The notes under the pieces were generated by a model. The model did not search any database, was not told where the DNA came from, and worked only from the letters and a program-made list of their open reading frames with translations. From an uncultured Erysipelotrichaceae bacterium (GTDB lineage: Bacteria; Bacillota_I; Bacilli_A; Erysipelotrichales; Erysipelotrichaceae): a stretch of DNA of 36,140 nt. Made by a program: the position numbers and the translations under genes. Every line of letters begins with the position of its first letter. Positions within the stretch are counted from its first letter, which is position 1. The stretch is from positions 1 to 36,140 of the forward strand of contig CAJUGR010000001.1 of assembly GCA_910586285.1 (NCBI GenBank). Direction: 5' to 3'. Positions 6,482 to 15,200 of this stretch are shown in pieces.

Positions 6482-8221
6482 ATGACAAAATTTAATGAAT
6501 TACCTATCAGTCCGATGATTATTCGGGCTGTCGAAGAAATGGGATATGAGGAAGCAACGCCGATTCAAGCTTCGGCGATTCCTGCGATCATGGAAGGTCA
6601 TGACGTCTTGGGATTATCCAATACCGGCACAGGAAAGACTGCCGCATTTGGAATCCCTGCCATTGAATTGATTCAAGAATCTCATCGCCACCCTAAAGTT
6701 TTAATTATCTGCCCTACCCGCGAACTCGTTGAGCAGGTTGCGACAGAACTGCGCAAGTTTTCTAAATATAAAGAGGGAATAAAAATTGCGCCGGTATATG
6801 GAGGTCAGCCGATTGATCGCCAGATTCAACTGTTAAAACGCGGTTGTGCGATTGTGGTGGGAACACCGGGAAGAATTATGGATCATCTGCGTCGTCGTAC
6901 TTTGCGCTTTCATGAGTGTGATATGGTAATATTGGATGAAGCAGATGAAATGTTAAATATGGGCTTTAAGGAAGATATTGAAGAAATATTGAAAGCATTG
7001 CCCGATGATAAGCATCCGCAGACGATCTTATTTTCCGCTACGATGCCGGATGCGATCTTAAAAATCACGAAAGAATTCCAAACAGATCCGATCAAAGTAC
7101 AGATCAAGAGTGCTCAGCGGACGATTGATACCGTAGCACAGATGTATTATGAAGTTCCCCGCGGTAAAAAGGTGAATGCTTTGCGAGTTCTGCTCAATCA
7201 TTATGATCCGGAATTATGCATGATCTTTTGTAATACCAAACGCATGGTGGATGAATTGAGCGAAGAATTAAATCATCATGGATTGAAAGCGGTAGGTTTA
7301 CACGGTGATATGAAACAGGCTCAGCGTGATCGCGTGATGGGACAGTTTCGCGACGGCAAATGTCCGATTCTCATTGCGACGGATGTAGCGGCACGCGGTA
7401 TTGACGTGGATAATATTTCCTTGGTGATCAACTTTGATTTGCCGCAGGATCATGAGTATTACATCCATCGCGTTGGAAGAACCGGCCGCGCCGGAAAAAA
7501 GGGCAAAGCCGTTACTTTAATTTCCGGTAAGAAGCAATTTCGTGATCTGAAGGAGGTCATGCGTGATACGAAAACCAATATTGCCAAACGCTTGTTACCG
7601 ACAACGCAACAGTTAGAAGCGGCCAACCGCAAAAACTTTATTATTGAAGTGTTAAGTGCATGCAACGAAGGAGTTAATCAGGATTCATTGGAAATTGCTA
7701 ATGATTTGTTGGCAGAAGGAATCGCTGTGGAAAACTTAATCAGTGCTCTAATCTCTATGAATTATCATAATGAAGTGATTGATATTGAAGACAGTGATGC
7801 GGTACGTCGTTACAGCAGAGAGTTTGATGCCGTGAAATTGAATTTGAATGTCGGAAAAACACACGGGATTCAAACCGGCAATATTGTCGCATCCATTATT
7901 GAAGAAACGGGCATTTCAGCGGGAGCCATCGGACGTATTGATGTTCGTTCCAATTTCTCCCTGGTAGATGTCGATGCAGCCAAAGTCGATTTGGTTTTAG
8001 AAAAAATGCAAGGTGCCCATATTCGCGGTCAGGAAGTAACCATACAGATTGATGAAGCACCGAAGCGGAAAAAGGCACAGGAAAAGAAAAACACTGCCAA
8101 GCGAGGGCATTCACAAGCTCGTCATCGCGATGCCAATTCCAAAAGTCGTAAAAATGATCGTCATCGCGGTGGTTCTCAGGCAAAATCCTCACGCAGAATT
8201 AGCAATCGAAAAAAGCGATAA
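6482..8221 (+). CDS. deaD: DEAD-box ATP-dependent RNA helicase with DbpA-type RNA-binding domain
   Basis: It unwinds RNA with ATP and probably acts in ribosome assembly or RNA decay and cold adaptation. The protein has 579 residues. The motifs come in canonical order: Q-motif (ATPIQASA, Gln29), Walker A NTGTGKT (47-53), PTREL (79-82), TPGR (128-131), DEAD (152-155), SAT (185-187), then in the second RecA lobe ATDVAARGIDV and HRVGRTGRAG. A DbpA-type RRM-like domain (about residues 470-545, starting GNIVASIIEETG) follows, then a lysine/arginine-rich tail that would add nonspecific RNA affinity. It could equally be called CshA; the RRM argues for the DeaD/YxiN branch. It is monocistronic and ends in a bidirectional terminator. 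Confidence 0.95.
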   Translation: MTKFNELPISPMIIRAVEEMGYEEATPIQASAIPAIMEGHDVLGLSNTGTGKTAAFGIPAIELIQESHRHPKVLIICPTRELVEQVATELRKFSKYKEGIKIAPVYGGQPIDRQIQLLKRGCAIVVGTPGRIMDHLRRRTLRFHECDMVILDEADEMLNMGFKEDIEEILKALPDDKHPQTILFSATMPDAILKITKEFQTDPIKVQIKSAQRTIDTVAQMYYEVPRGKKVNALRVLLNHYDPELCMIFCNTKRMVDELSEELNHHGLKAVGLHGDMKQAQRDRVMGQFRDGKCPILIATDVAARGIDVDNISLVINFDLPQDHEYYIHRVGRTGRAGKKGKAVTLISGKKQFRDLKEVMRDTKTNIAKRLLPTTQQLEAANRKNFIIEVLSACNEGVNQDSLEIANDLLAEGIAVENLISALISMNYHNEVIDIEDSDAVRRYSREFDAVKLNLNVGKTHGIQTGNIVASIIEETGISAGAIGRIDVRSNFSLVDVDAAKVDLVLEKMQGAHIRGQEVTIQIDEAPKRKKAQEKKNTAKRGHSQARHRDANSKSRKNDRHRGGSQAKSSRRISNRKKR

Positions 8222-8240
8222 AATTTCATCGCTTTTCTTT
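8211..8240. terminator. bidirectional terminator between deaD and the MscS gene
   Basis: AAAAGCGAT (8211-8219) pairs with ATCGCTTTT (8228-8236). T-tracts exist on both strands: TTTT-C-TTTT on +, and six Ts on -. It therefore serves both convergent genes; its left arm overlaps the last codons and stop of deaD. Confidence 0.88.
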
Positions 8241-8248
8241 TGGATCTT

Positions 8249-9106
8249 TTATGGCTTCATGATGATTGTGTGATGTGGATAAGGAATCTCAATGCCTTCC
8301 TCATCAAAACGCTGTTTGATCGCAATGCGAATATCCGACATCATGGCATAACCCTCGGCATTGTCCTTGGAATAAATGGTGGTTTTTAAGCGAAGACCGC
8401 TTTCGGCGAAGTCCACCAAGCGAATGATCACCGGCGGTACACCTTTTTCTTTGTCTTCCGGTGTGCGAATATCCATATAATTGGGATGGCGCATCACTTC
8501 ATCGCGAATGATTTCCATTGCTTTGGTCAAATCACTTTCATAGCTGATTTGCAATTCCAGGAAATTACCTTTTTGATTGCCGACGGCAGTCACGTTTTCC
8601 AAAACCGCTTTGTCAATCACGCTGTTAGGAACTACAATTCTTGTGTTTTCATAGGTTTTAATGACGGTATGACGAATGGAAATATCCATAACGGTGCCAA
8701 TGAGTTCTTCATTGTTTATTTTAATCAAATCACCGATTTTAAACGGCTTGAAGATAAGAATCATCAGCCCGTTGATAAAATTACCGGCTGCCTCCTGTGC
8801 CGCCAAGCCGATAACGACAGCCAAAACACCGCCACTGGCTAACACTGTTTTCAATATTGTTTGGAAGGGACGAAATAAATCCAAAATGGCATAGGCACAA
8901 ATGATCGCGATAACGACATCTTTGGTTCTTAAGATAAATTTAATATTTTTATGCTGATAACGATGCTCAATGATTTTAGTTGTCAAGACGTGCAATATAC
9001 GACTGATTACCAACATGACAATGATGGTACATATCGTTGTAAACGGGGAATACTTTAAAAAATCTTGATTACTTCCCCATGACATCAGGTTATCGAGTAC
9101 TTCCAT
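8249..9106 (-). CDS. MscS-family small-conductance mechanosensitive channel
   Basis: A membrane channel that opens under tension to release solutes on osmotic downshock. The protein has 285 residues, the size of E. coli MscS. TM1 and TM2 lie in residues 20-85. The pore-lining TM3 carries the Gly/Ala-rich face (VLASGGVLAVVIGLAAQ) and then the family hallmark AGNFINGLMIL. The beta domain (FKIGDLIKI) and an alpha/beta C-terminal vestibule follow. On the minus strand GGAGTGA lies 7 nt before the ATG, and a TATAAT is present at 9137-9132 with a weak -35. It is the only minus-strand gene here and converges on the helicase gene. Confidence 0.93.
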   Translation of the reverse strand: MEVLDNLMSWGSNQDFLKYSPFTTICTIIVMLVISRILHVLTTKIIEHRYQHKNIKFILRTKDVVIAIICAYAILDLFRPFQTILKTVLASGGVLAVVIGLAAQEAAGNFINGLMILIFKPFKIGDLIKINNEELIGTVMDISIRHTVIKTYENTRIVVPNSVIDKAVLENVTAVGNQKGNFLELQISYESDLTKAMEIIRDEVMRHPNYMDIRTPEDKEKGVPPVIIRLVDFAESGLRLKTTIYSKDNAEGYAMMSDIRIAIKQRFDEEGIEIPYPHHTIIMKP

Positions 9107-9259
9107 AAAAAATCACTCCATCCTAGTTATCATTATACAGTATTTTGCGGAAATATTCATGAAATTCCATTTTTTTATGACAGGTAAAAAATATCATCCA
9201 TTCTTGATCACAGTACTCTCATCAATATATGTAGAATTAAGTGGAATTATGTGATTATG

Positions 9260-9287
9260 TTGAAAAGCGTTGGAAAAAGAATATAAT
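9260..9287 (+). promoter_or_regulatory. sigma-A promoter that fixes the TTG start of the next gene
   Basis: TTGAAA (9260-9265), a 16-nt spacer and TATAAT (9282-9287). Transcription would begin near 9294, downstream of the ATG at 9241. The upstream in-frame codons are therefore promoter DNA, not protein. Confidence 0.75.
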
Positions 9288-9312
9288 AAGGTATATTAGG
9301 AGAGTGACAAAG

Positions 9313-9777
9313 TTGAGTGTTCGCAGTAAGATGTTAAAAATCAGAAACCTTCCCAAGGGACATCGGCGCTTAGGCTCGATCAATACCAAGCCAATCGATC
9401 TTTTTATTGCGGTACTGGCATTTGGTGTTGTGCTTATCGCAGTGAAGAGTCTTTTCATCGGCACTTTTTTGATCGCATTTTCGTTATATAATATTTTATT
9501 TATCCGTGGCGATTGCTTGGCGGAATTCTATGATGATTTTGTTGTTTTCTACCATGTAAACTCTCACAAGGATGAATGTTACCTCGTATTCTGGGAGGAT
9601 ATTGATAAATGGCAGGTGTTAAAAAACCGGAAACATTATGATGAATTGATCATTGGATTAAAAAATAATACGATTGTACGCTTTCCCTGTGTTAGTAAAA
9701 TCAAACTGGCTCGCTATTTCCGGCGCTATGCACAAGGATCAACCCGAGAAGATGTGGTCACATCCAAAACGATGTAA
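9313..9777 (+). CDS. small membrane protein, two-helix hairpin plus soluble C-terminal domain
   Basis: No named family is recognised. The 154 residues start at TTG 9313, which lies 8 nt after AGGAGAG (9298-9304) and inside the transcript from the promoter at 9260. A basic N-terminus (residues 1-25) is followed by a hydrophobic hairpin of two short membrane helices (about 27-63, DLFIAVLAFGVVLIAV and FLIAFSLYNILFI). A C-terminal domain of alternating strands follows, with Trp in FWEDIDKWQVL and a terminal helix. Two helices followed by a small beta domain is the layout of bacterial PH-domain (YcxB/YdbS-like) membrane proteins, a possible but unproven identity. Confidence 0.75.
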   Translation: MSVRSKMLKIRNLPKGHRRLGSINTKPIDLFIAVLAFGVVLIAVKSLFIGTFLIAFSLYNILFIRGDCLAEFYDDFVVFYHVNSHKDECYLVFWEDIDKWQVLKNRKHYDELIIGLKNNTIVRFPCVSKIKLARYFRRYAQGSTREDVVTSKTM

Positions 9778-9818
9778 TTCATCTTTTTTTTCTGTTCATT
9801 TTACCCTAATATAGCAAG

Positions 9819-9850
9819 AATTCTCCCACTTTCAAAGTAGGGGATGAATT
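9819..9850. repeat. candidate left-end hairpin of an IS605-type element
   Basis: An imperfect palindrome (AATTC-T-CCC-ACTT, 3-nt loop, AAGT-A-GGG-GAT-GAATT) lies about 120 nt upstream of the tnpB relic. IS200/IS605 elements have subterminal hairpins at their ends in place of inverted terminal repeats, so this is a plausible left end. No matching right end is seen. Confidence 0.4.
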
Positions 9851-9970
9851 GCACTTATTTTGCAATAGACAGAATAAGCCAAAGAGTGTATAGTATAATC
9901 AGTTGAAATATCGGATGGATCGGAAATAATATAGAATTGGACAATAGATTGAGAGTCGGGGTGAGAAGCA

Positions 9971-10181
9971 TTGAATAAAGCCTATAAGTTTAGAATAATA
10001 CCGAATTGTGAACAAGTGATAATGCTTGATAAGACCTTCGGATGTGTGCGGTTTATCTACAACCAAATACTATCGGATAAAATCAAGTATTACGTAAACA
10101 AAGCAGAGGTTGAATAATACTCCAGCACAGTACCAAAAAGAGTATGCGTGGCTGAAAGCGGTTGACAGTCTTGCTTTGGCG
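9971..10181 (+). pseudogene. IS605-type tnpB, 5' fragment with frameshift
   Basis: From TTG 9971, preceded by GGGGTGAG, the frame reads a clear TnpB N-terminus (NKAYKFRIIPN, then KTFGCVRFIYN and LSDKIKYY) and stops at TAA 10115-10117. A +1 shift continues the family sequence from 10116 (NTPAQYQKEYAWLKAVDSLALA) until about 10181, where homology ends. The RuvC residues, zinc finger and 3' omega-RNA region are all missing, so this copy is inactive. The DNA breakpoint abuts a TATAAT used by the next gene. Confidence 0.85.
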
Positions 10182-10234
10182 TATATTACAAAAAGGCGCA
10201 TATAATATGATCAACGGAAAAGGGATGTGACAGG

Positions 10235-11071
10235 ATGAACAAGCAGCGATCATTACGAAATGCTTATGAATTGGTGAAGACAAAATACTTTCGCTATTTA
10301 GGAATTATGTTTTTATTTGTCGTAGGCTCTGCCTTGCTTTCCGATCAGGAGTTATTAAACAATATTTTTATATATCACACAGAATTGTCTGTACCGTTTA
10401 TGATTTTGTTATTGGCAGAAATCGTAGGGAGAAATACATTTGTGGCGATGCTGCTTAAGCGCGTTCGCAGGGAAGAATATACACGATCCGATATGATTGC
10501 TTCCATAAAAAAGACCGTAATGTATCTTATCACCGGTTTACTCATGGTCGTGGTTGATTTTGCGATTTTATTCATTTTTAGTATTTTTTATCAAATCATT
10601 TCCATATGGGCAATCCCGCTCTTTCATATTGCCTATATTATGACACTCAGTATTGAAGCCTTTATTGTGTTTGCGATTCATGACGGTGTGAAAAATGCTT
10701 TTCATATCGTTTGTCGTTCTATTAAATTATGGTATCATCATGGGAATGAGATTGTGGCTGTAAGCTTTGGCTATATTGCGTGGGCACTGATTTTTCTGAC
10801 GATACAAAACATCATGACAGCGCTGTTACAAAAGGGAGCGGACGTGAGTGAATGGGAAATGTTGAGTACGGCATTCAAAAGCGATACATTAATCGTGTAT
10901 GCGTTTCTCTATATCGGATCGAAACTATTGGATTTTGTGGTTTCAGCGGCTTTGTTGGTACCAACCTATATCCTTTATGCCCGCATTTATGAAACATATT
11001 ATATGCAATATTATCAAATACCGATTGCGCAAATGGTCGATGTAATAGATGTGGAAATAACCGATTCATAG
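10235..11071 (+). CDS. polytopic membrane protein, six predicted helices
   Basis: No family is recognised. The 278 residues contain about six hydrophobic segments (approximately 20-38, 45-68, 93-123, 125-150, 175-195, 218-245) and a basic N-terminus (KQRSLRNAYELVKTKYFRYLG). The loops contain few conserved-looking motifs. ATG 10235 follows AGGG by 10 nt. A TATAAT at 10201-10206 with a poor -35 (TTGGCG, 19-nt spacer) lies exactly at the edge of the tnpB relic, so the promoter may have been made by the insertion. The layout resembles small integral membrane proteins of the DUF975 kind, but I would not assign it. Confidence 0.8.
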   Translation: MNKQRSLRNAYELVKTKYFRYLGIMFLFVVGSALLSDQELLNNIFIYHTELSVPFMILLLAEIVGRNTFVAMLLKRVRREEYTRSDMIASIKKTVMYLITGLLMVVVDFAILFIFSIFYQIISIWAIPLFHIAYIMTLSIEAFIVFAIHDGVKNAFHIVCRSIKLWYHHGNEIVAVSFGYIAWALIFLTIQNIMTALLQKGADVSEWEMLSTAFKSDTLIVYAFLYIGSKLLDFVVSAALLVPTYILYARIYETYYMQYYQIPIAQMVDVIDVEITDS

Positions 11072-11166
11072 GAGTCTTGAACCTATGGTAAAGGAAAAGC
11101 GACAATGATTTTGCATTGTAAATCAAAGATCGCTATTGTATTATGAAGGAGAAGGAAGGTGTGCAT

Positions 11167-12051
11167 ATGATTGACTATCGGCTTCTCACTTTTATGGATT
11201 TACATGAAACGATGAATTATACGAAAACCGCCCAGAATTTACATATTACACAGCCGGCGGTGACTCAGCATATCCAGTACTTGGAGCGGAAATATCACGT
11301 GCAACTGTTTCATTATGAAAAGAAGCATCTTGAATGTACCAAAGAGGGAGAGTATTTGTATCAACACGCGCTTTCTTTGGTGAGCGGTGCCGATAAATTG
11401 CTTCAGGAACTTCGCTATGTCGGCGATGAGCGGGAAACAATTCACATGGGAGCAACGATGGCCGTTAGTGAAAATCTGGTGCCCCAATTTCTATCAGCGC
11501 TGTATCAAAGAAATCCTAAGCTGGATTTGCATTTGACCTTAGCTGATACCGAAGTGTTGTTAAAGGCGGTGCGTGAGGGCAATGTTGATTTTGCCTGGGT
11601 GGAAGGAATTTTTGATAAATCGGAATTTCGAACGCATCTTTTGAAAAAGGAAGAAATGATATTGGTATTGGCGAAGGATCATCCCCTGGTGCAGCGTAAA
11701 ATCGTACGCCTGGAAGATTTATTGAAGGAACACCTTTTCCTGCGTGAGGAACACGGTAAGAATGGAGATGTTTTAACACAAAAGCTTGCTCAACATAATT
11801 TAACACCGCATAATTTTGCGGATTGCACATCCATTAATCAAATCGCTATGATTAAAAAATTAGTGGCAAATGGTTTGGGTATTACATTCTTGCATGAGAG
11901 TGCCGTACAGGAGGAAATGGTAAACCATACGCTGGTGACACGCAAAGTAAAAGGTTTTAAATTGATGCGTGAATTTAACATGATTGCGCAGAAGCATTCT
12001 ATCTATCAGCGTCAATATGATACGTATTTTAAATTTTTCAAGCAGCTGTGA
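11167..12051 (+). CDS. LysR-family transcriptional regulator
   Basis: A DNA-binding regulator of 294 residues, typical for the family. The winged HTH occupies residues 1-60 (FMDLHETMNYTKTAQNL, then HITQPAVTQHIQYLE), and the periplasmic-binding-protein-like effector domain fills residues 88-294. The start is ATG 11167, just after GGAAGGTG, rather than the in-frame ATG at 11143, which lacks a ribosome-binding site. LysR regulators usually control a divergent neighbour; here the upstream gene is not divergent, so the target is unclear. Candidates are the membrane protein before it or the giant repeat protein after it. It ends at its own terminator. Confidence 0.9.
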   Translation: MIDYRLLTFMDLHETMNYTKTAQNLHITQPAVTQHIQYLERKYHVQLFHYEKKHLECTKEGEYLYQHALSLVSGADKLLQELRYVGDERETIHMGATMAVSENLVPQFLSALYQRNPKLDLHLTLADTEVLLKAVREGNVDFAWVEGIFDKSEFRTHLLKKEEMILVLAKDHPLVQRKIVRLEDLLKEHLFLREEHGKNGDVLTQKLAQHNLTPHNFADCTSINQIAMIKKLVANGLGITFLHESAVQEEMVNHTLVTRKVKGFKLMREFNMIAQKHSIYQRQYDTYFKFFKQL

Positions 12052-12073
12052 AAAGAAGATTATGTAGATGAAA

Positions 12074-12108
12074 GCGGATATTTGCAGATCGGCAATCCGC
12101 GTTTTTTT
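12074..12108 (+). terminator. Rho-independent terminator after the LysR gene
   Basis: GCGGAT (12074-12079) pairs with ATCCGC (12095-12100), with inner TTGC/GCAA pairing, followed by G and eight Ts. It insulates the giant gene from upstream transcription. Confidence 0.88.
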
Positions 12109-12160
12109 TATATTTGCCTATTTTTTTCAACAAAATCATTCGCTTTTTGGACATATGCCT

Positions 12161-12169
12161 CATATACTA
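12161..12169 (+). promoter_or_regulatory. CATATACTA, possible sigma-K-type -10 of the giant repeat gene
   Basis: The only good -10-like site in front of the gene is CATATACTA, which fits the late mother-cell sigma-K -10 pattern CATAnnnTA. The overlapping TATACT (12163-12168) could instead be a vegetative -10, but no recognisable TTGACA-like hexamer lies 16-18 nt upstream. No sigma-K-type -35 (AC) is clear at the right distance either. Short motifs like this occur by chance, so this is a hint only. Confidence 0.3.
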
Positions 12170-12220
12170 GAATGTCTGAATGGTTGTAAAGAAGATTAGA
12201 CAGGAAGAAGGAGGATACAA

Positions 12221-15200
12221 ATGAACAAACACTTGTTAAAGGCTTTGCGTGCATTGGCTCACCCTGCATTGATCCAGACGGCAGCGTTAGCGGATGATTC
12301 CTATGATGCACACATGGCTTTGGACATTCGTTTGATGGATCGTGACAGGGAAGGTAATCGCACATCAGTATGTGAAACACGCTATGTGCGAATCAGCGAT
12401 TCATCCGGTAATCGCGAAATTGTTCCCCTGTGTCTGGATAACGGGGAGGCTTATTTGCGATTAGAAGATATAAAACCGTGTGAATATGCGATTGTACAGT
12501 GTGATGAAAGCGGACACGCACTCACAGGCGGTGATGTTTGGACGATTACTTATACGTTAAACGGAAAAACATACTGTGATGATGGCATTGTAATTCCGGC
12601 AAATATCCACAATCAGTGTATCGAAATTGCGAACATGCCCAATGATCCGATTACGCTTCATATCAGTAAAAGTGTGGTCAATGAATTTAAAGAACCGCTG
12701 GACTTTTGTCACGATATGGAATTTTGCCTATCGCTAGAGGGCTGTGGCTTTCGTGAAACAATCATCCTAAACATGGAGAACCAGTTTCATACGGTATTGG
12801 AAGGACTGCGTCCGGGCACTATCCGGGTAAAGGAAGAGGAACAGCCGTGTTATCGCTCATCATATTTATTGGATGGATGTGAATGGGATGGTGATAAAGA
12901 GATGATGTTAACGTGTGGGGATCATACGTTGGAGGTTATCAATCAAAAGCATACGGCCAATGTGCTTCTGTTGGATCAATTTATCCGCCGTGATGACGGA
13001 GAATTGGTAAAACCGGGACAAGAGGAACGATTTATCGTTTGGGTCGGCACCAAAGAAACATCGAAACAGTTTGTGCTAGATGAGGAAAATAATTTCTCTT
13101 TACGACTGTACGATTTGCCCGGGGGAACTTATCAGGTGCGCGTCAATGATCAAAGAGGACGCTCGCTTCGTTATATCGTCAATGCCGGATGTGAAAGCAA
13201 TGAGGCGATGATCACCTTGAATGAATGTGAGGAAGGTTCGGTATTGATCATTGCCGGTACGCCCTTGCCTTTACAAAACAGCCCGCTGCGCATCTGTAAA
13301 TATATCCGCAGTTGTGAGGGTGAATGGCGTAAGCCGGATGCCCATGAGCATTTTAAAGTCATGTTAAGCGGCTGCGGCAGCTGCGAAATCTTCAATCTGA
13401 ATGCCCACAACAATTTCTGTGTGGATATCGGACATCTTTGCTGCGGCGAATATGAAATTAAAGAGTTGGATCACAGCGGTTATGTGCCGGCCTATATTGT
13501 AAATGACGGGGGCGAATCCACTTCAGCGAAATTGTGGATTCATGAAAACAGCTGTAACTGTGTGACCATTCTCAACGAAGAAAAGAATAAGGGTGCGCTT
13601 ACCATCAGTAAGATGATTCGTGAAAGTGACGGCACTTTGGTGAAACCGGAAAAATCGGCACGCTTTTTGATAACCTTACGCTCTTATTTCACCCGCGAAA
13701 CGTATGTGTTGGATGCGAACAATGATTTCTGTGTCCACATTCATCATTTAAAAGAAGGCAGCTATGAAATCAAAGAACAGAAAGTGAACGGCTTTGACAC
13801 CACCTATATCGTCAACGGCGGAAAAGAAGAAAGCAAGGCGCGCTTAGTAGTGATGAATGATACGTGTGGAGATGTTAAGATCATCAACAGTGTCAGACGG
13901 GAAATCAGCGGTGATTTGCGCATTACCAAATATATTGCGAATGCGTATGGAGATTATACAAAGCCCAATGCCGATGAAGAATTTGTGATTCATGTGGAAG
14001 GTCCATGTTTGGATGCATGTTATACATTGCGTTATGCCAACAGTTGGTGTATTACATTGGAGGGCTTGAAAAAAGGTGTTTACCGCATTAGTGAAAGTAC
14101 CCAAGGAATATATGATACGCAATATTTTGTGAACGGCTGTGAGATGAATGAAGCAGCACTTGTGTGTATGGAACATCAAAATCAGGAAGTCATGATTGTC
14201 AATACGAAGAAAAGCTATGGAAATTTAAAATTGAATATCATGGTTCAGGAATGTGATTCCCATTTACGCAAACCGAATCAGACAGAATTCTTTGATGTGA
14301 TTGTGGAAACCGGTGAGGGATCACGGGAGTTGCGTTTTGATCAGCGCAATAACTTCGGTATGCTGTTAGAAGATTTACCGTGTGGCAAGGTACGCATTAC
14401 CCAAAAGGATAATTATGGATATCGGGTCATCTATGAAGTAAACGGCAATCGTCAAAATCATGCCGATGTAGTGATGGATGGTGCTAACGAAGAAGTGACG
14501 ATCATCAATCAGATGATGGGCTGCAGCGGTGTGGTAACGGTGCGTAAACTGGTGAAGACACTGCATGGCAGAATTGTTCCTCCCTGCGCTCAGGATGTGT
14601 ATTCCTTTACATTGGATTCCCGCTGTATTCATGAGTGTTATACGTTAAGTGAGAAAAACAATTTCTGCGTCTTATTCGATGATTTGGAAGAAGGCGAGTA
14701 TGAAATCAAAGAAGCACCGACAGCCGGCATGACAACGCGTTATCGAATCAACGGTAAAGAATGCGATAGCGGTCAGTTTACCTTACGGCGTGAGGATATC
14801 GAGATTGAAATCATCAATACGGTATTGCCGTTGCCCAAGCTGAGTGTGCATAAACGGATTCGTAATCATGGGAAATTAGAAAAACCGCAATGCGGTGAAG
14901 TATTCCATTTCCAACTGATCGGCCGCGATGTTCATGAAACGTATTGTTTAAATCAGGAAAACGACTGGTGTGTGACCTTGGAAGATCTGCGTCCTCGTCA
15001 CTATGAAATCCGTGAACTTCATCAAGACGGCAATGTTTTGTATCAGATCAATGATTGTCTGTATGAACAGGGGACATTCTTATTTGATCATGAGGACATG
15101 GAGATTACCATGATCAATGATGCCGGCAGTGATGCGCTGGTTCATATCACAAAGATGATGCGCGATGAATGCGGAAACTTAGGGAAACCATGCCGCGGAG

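Noticed and set aside
9241..9312. Upstream ATG start for the small membrane protein
   Set aside because: A strong promoter (9260-9287) lies inside these codons; TTG 9313 has the ribosome-binding site.
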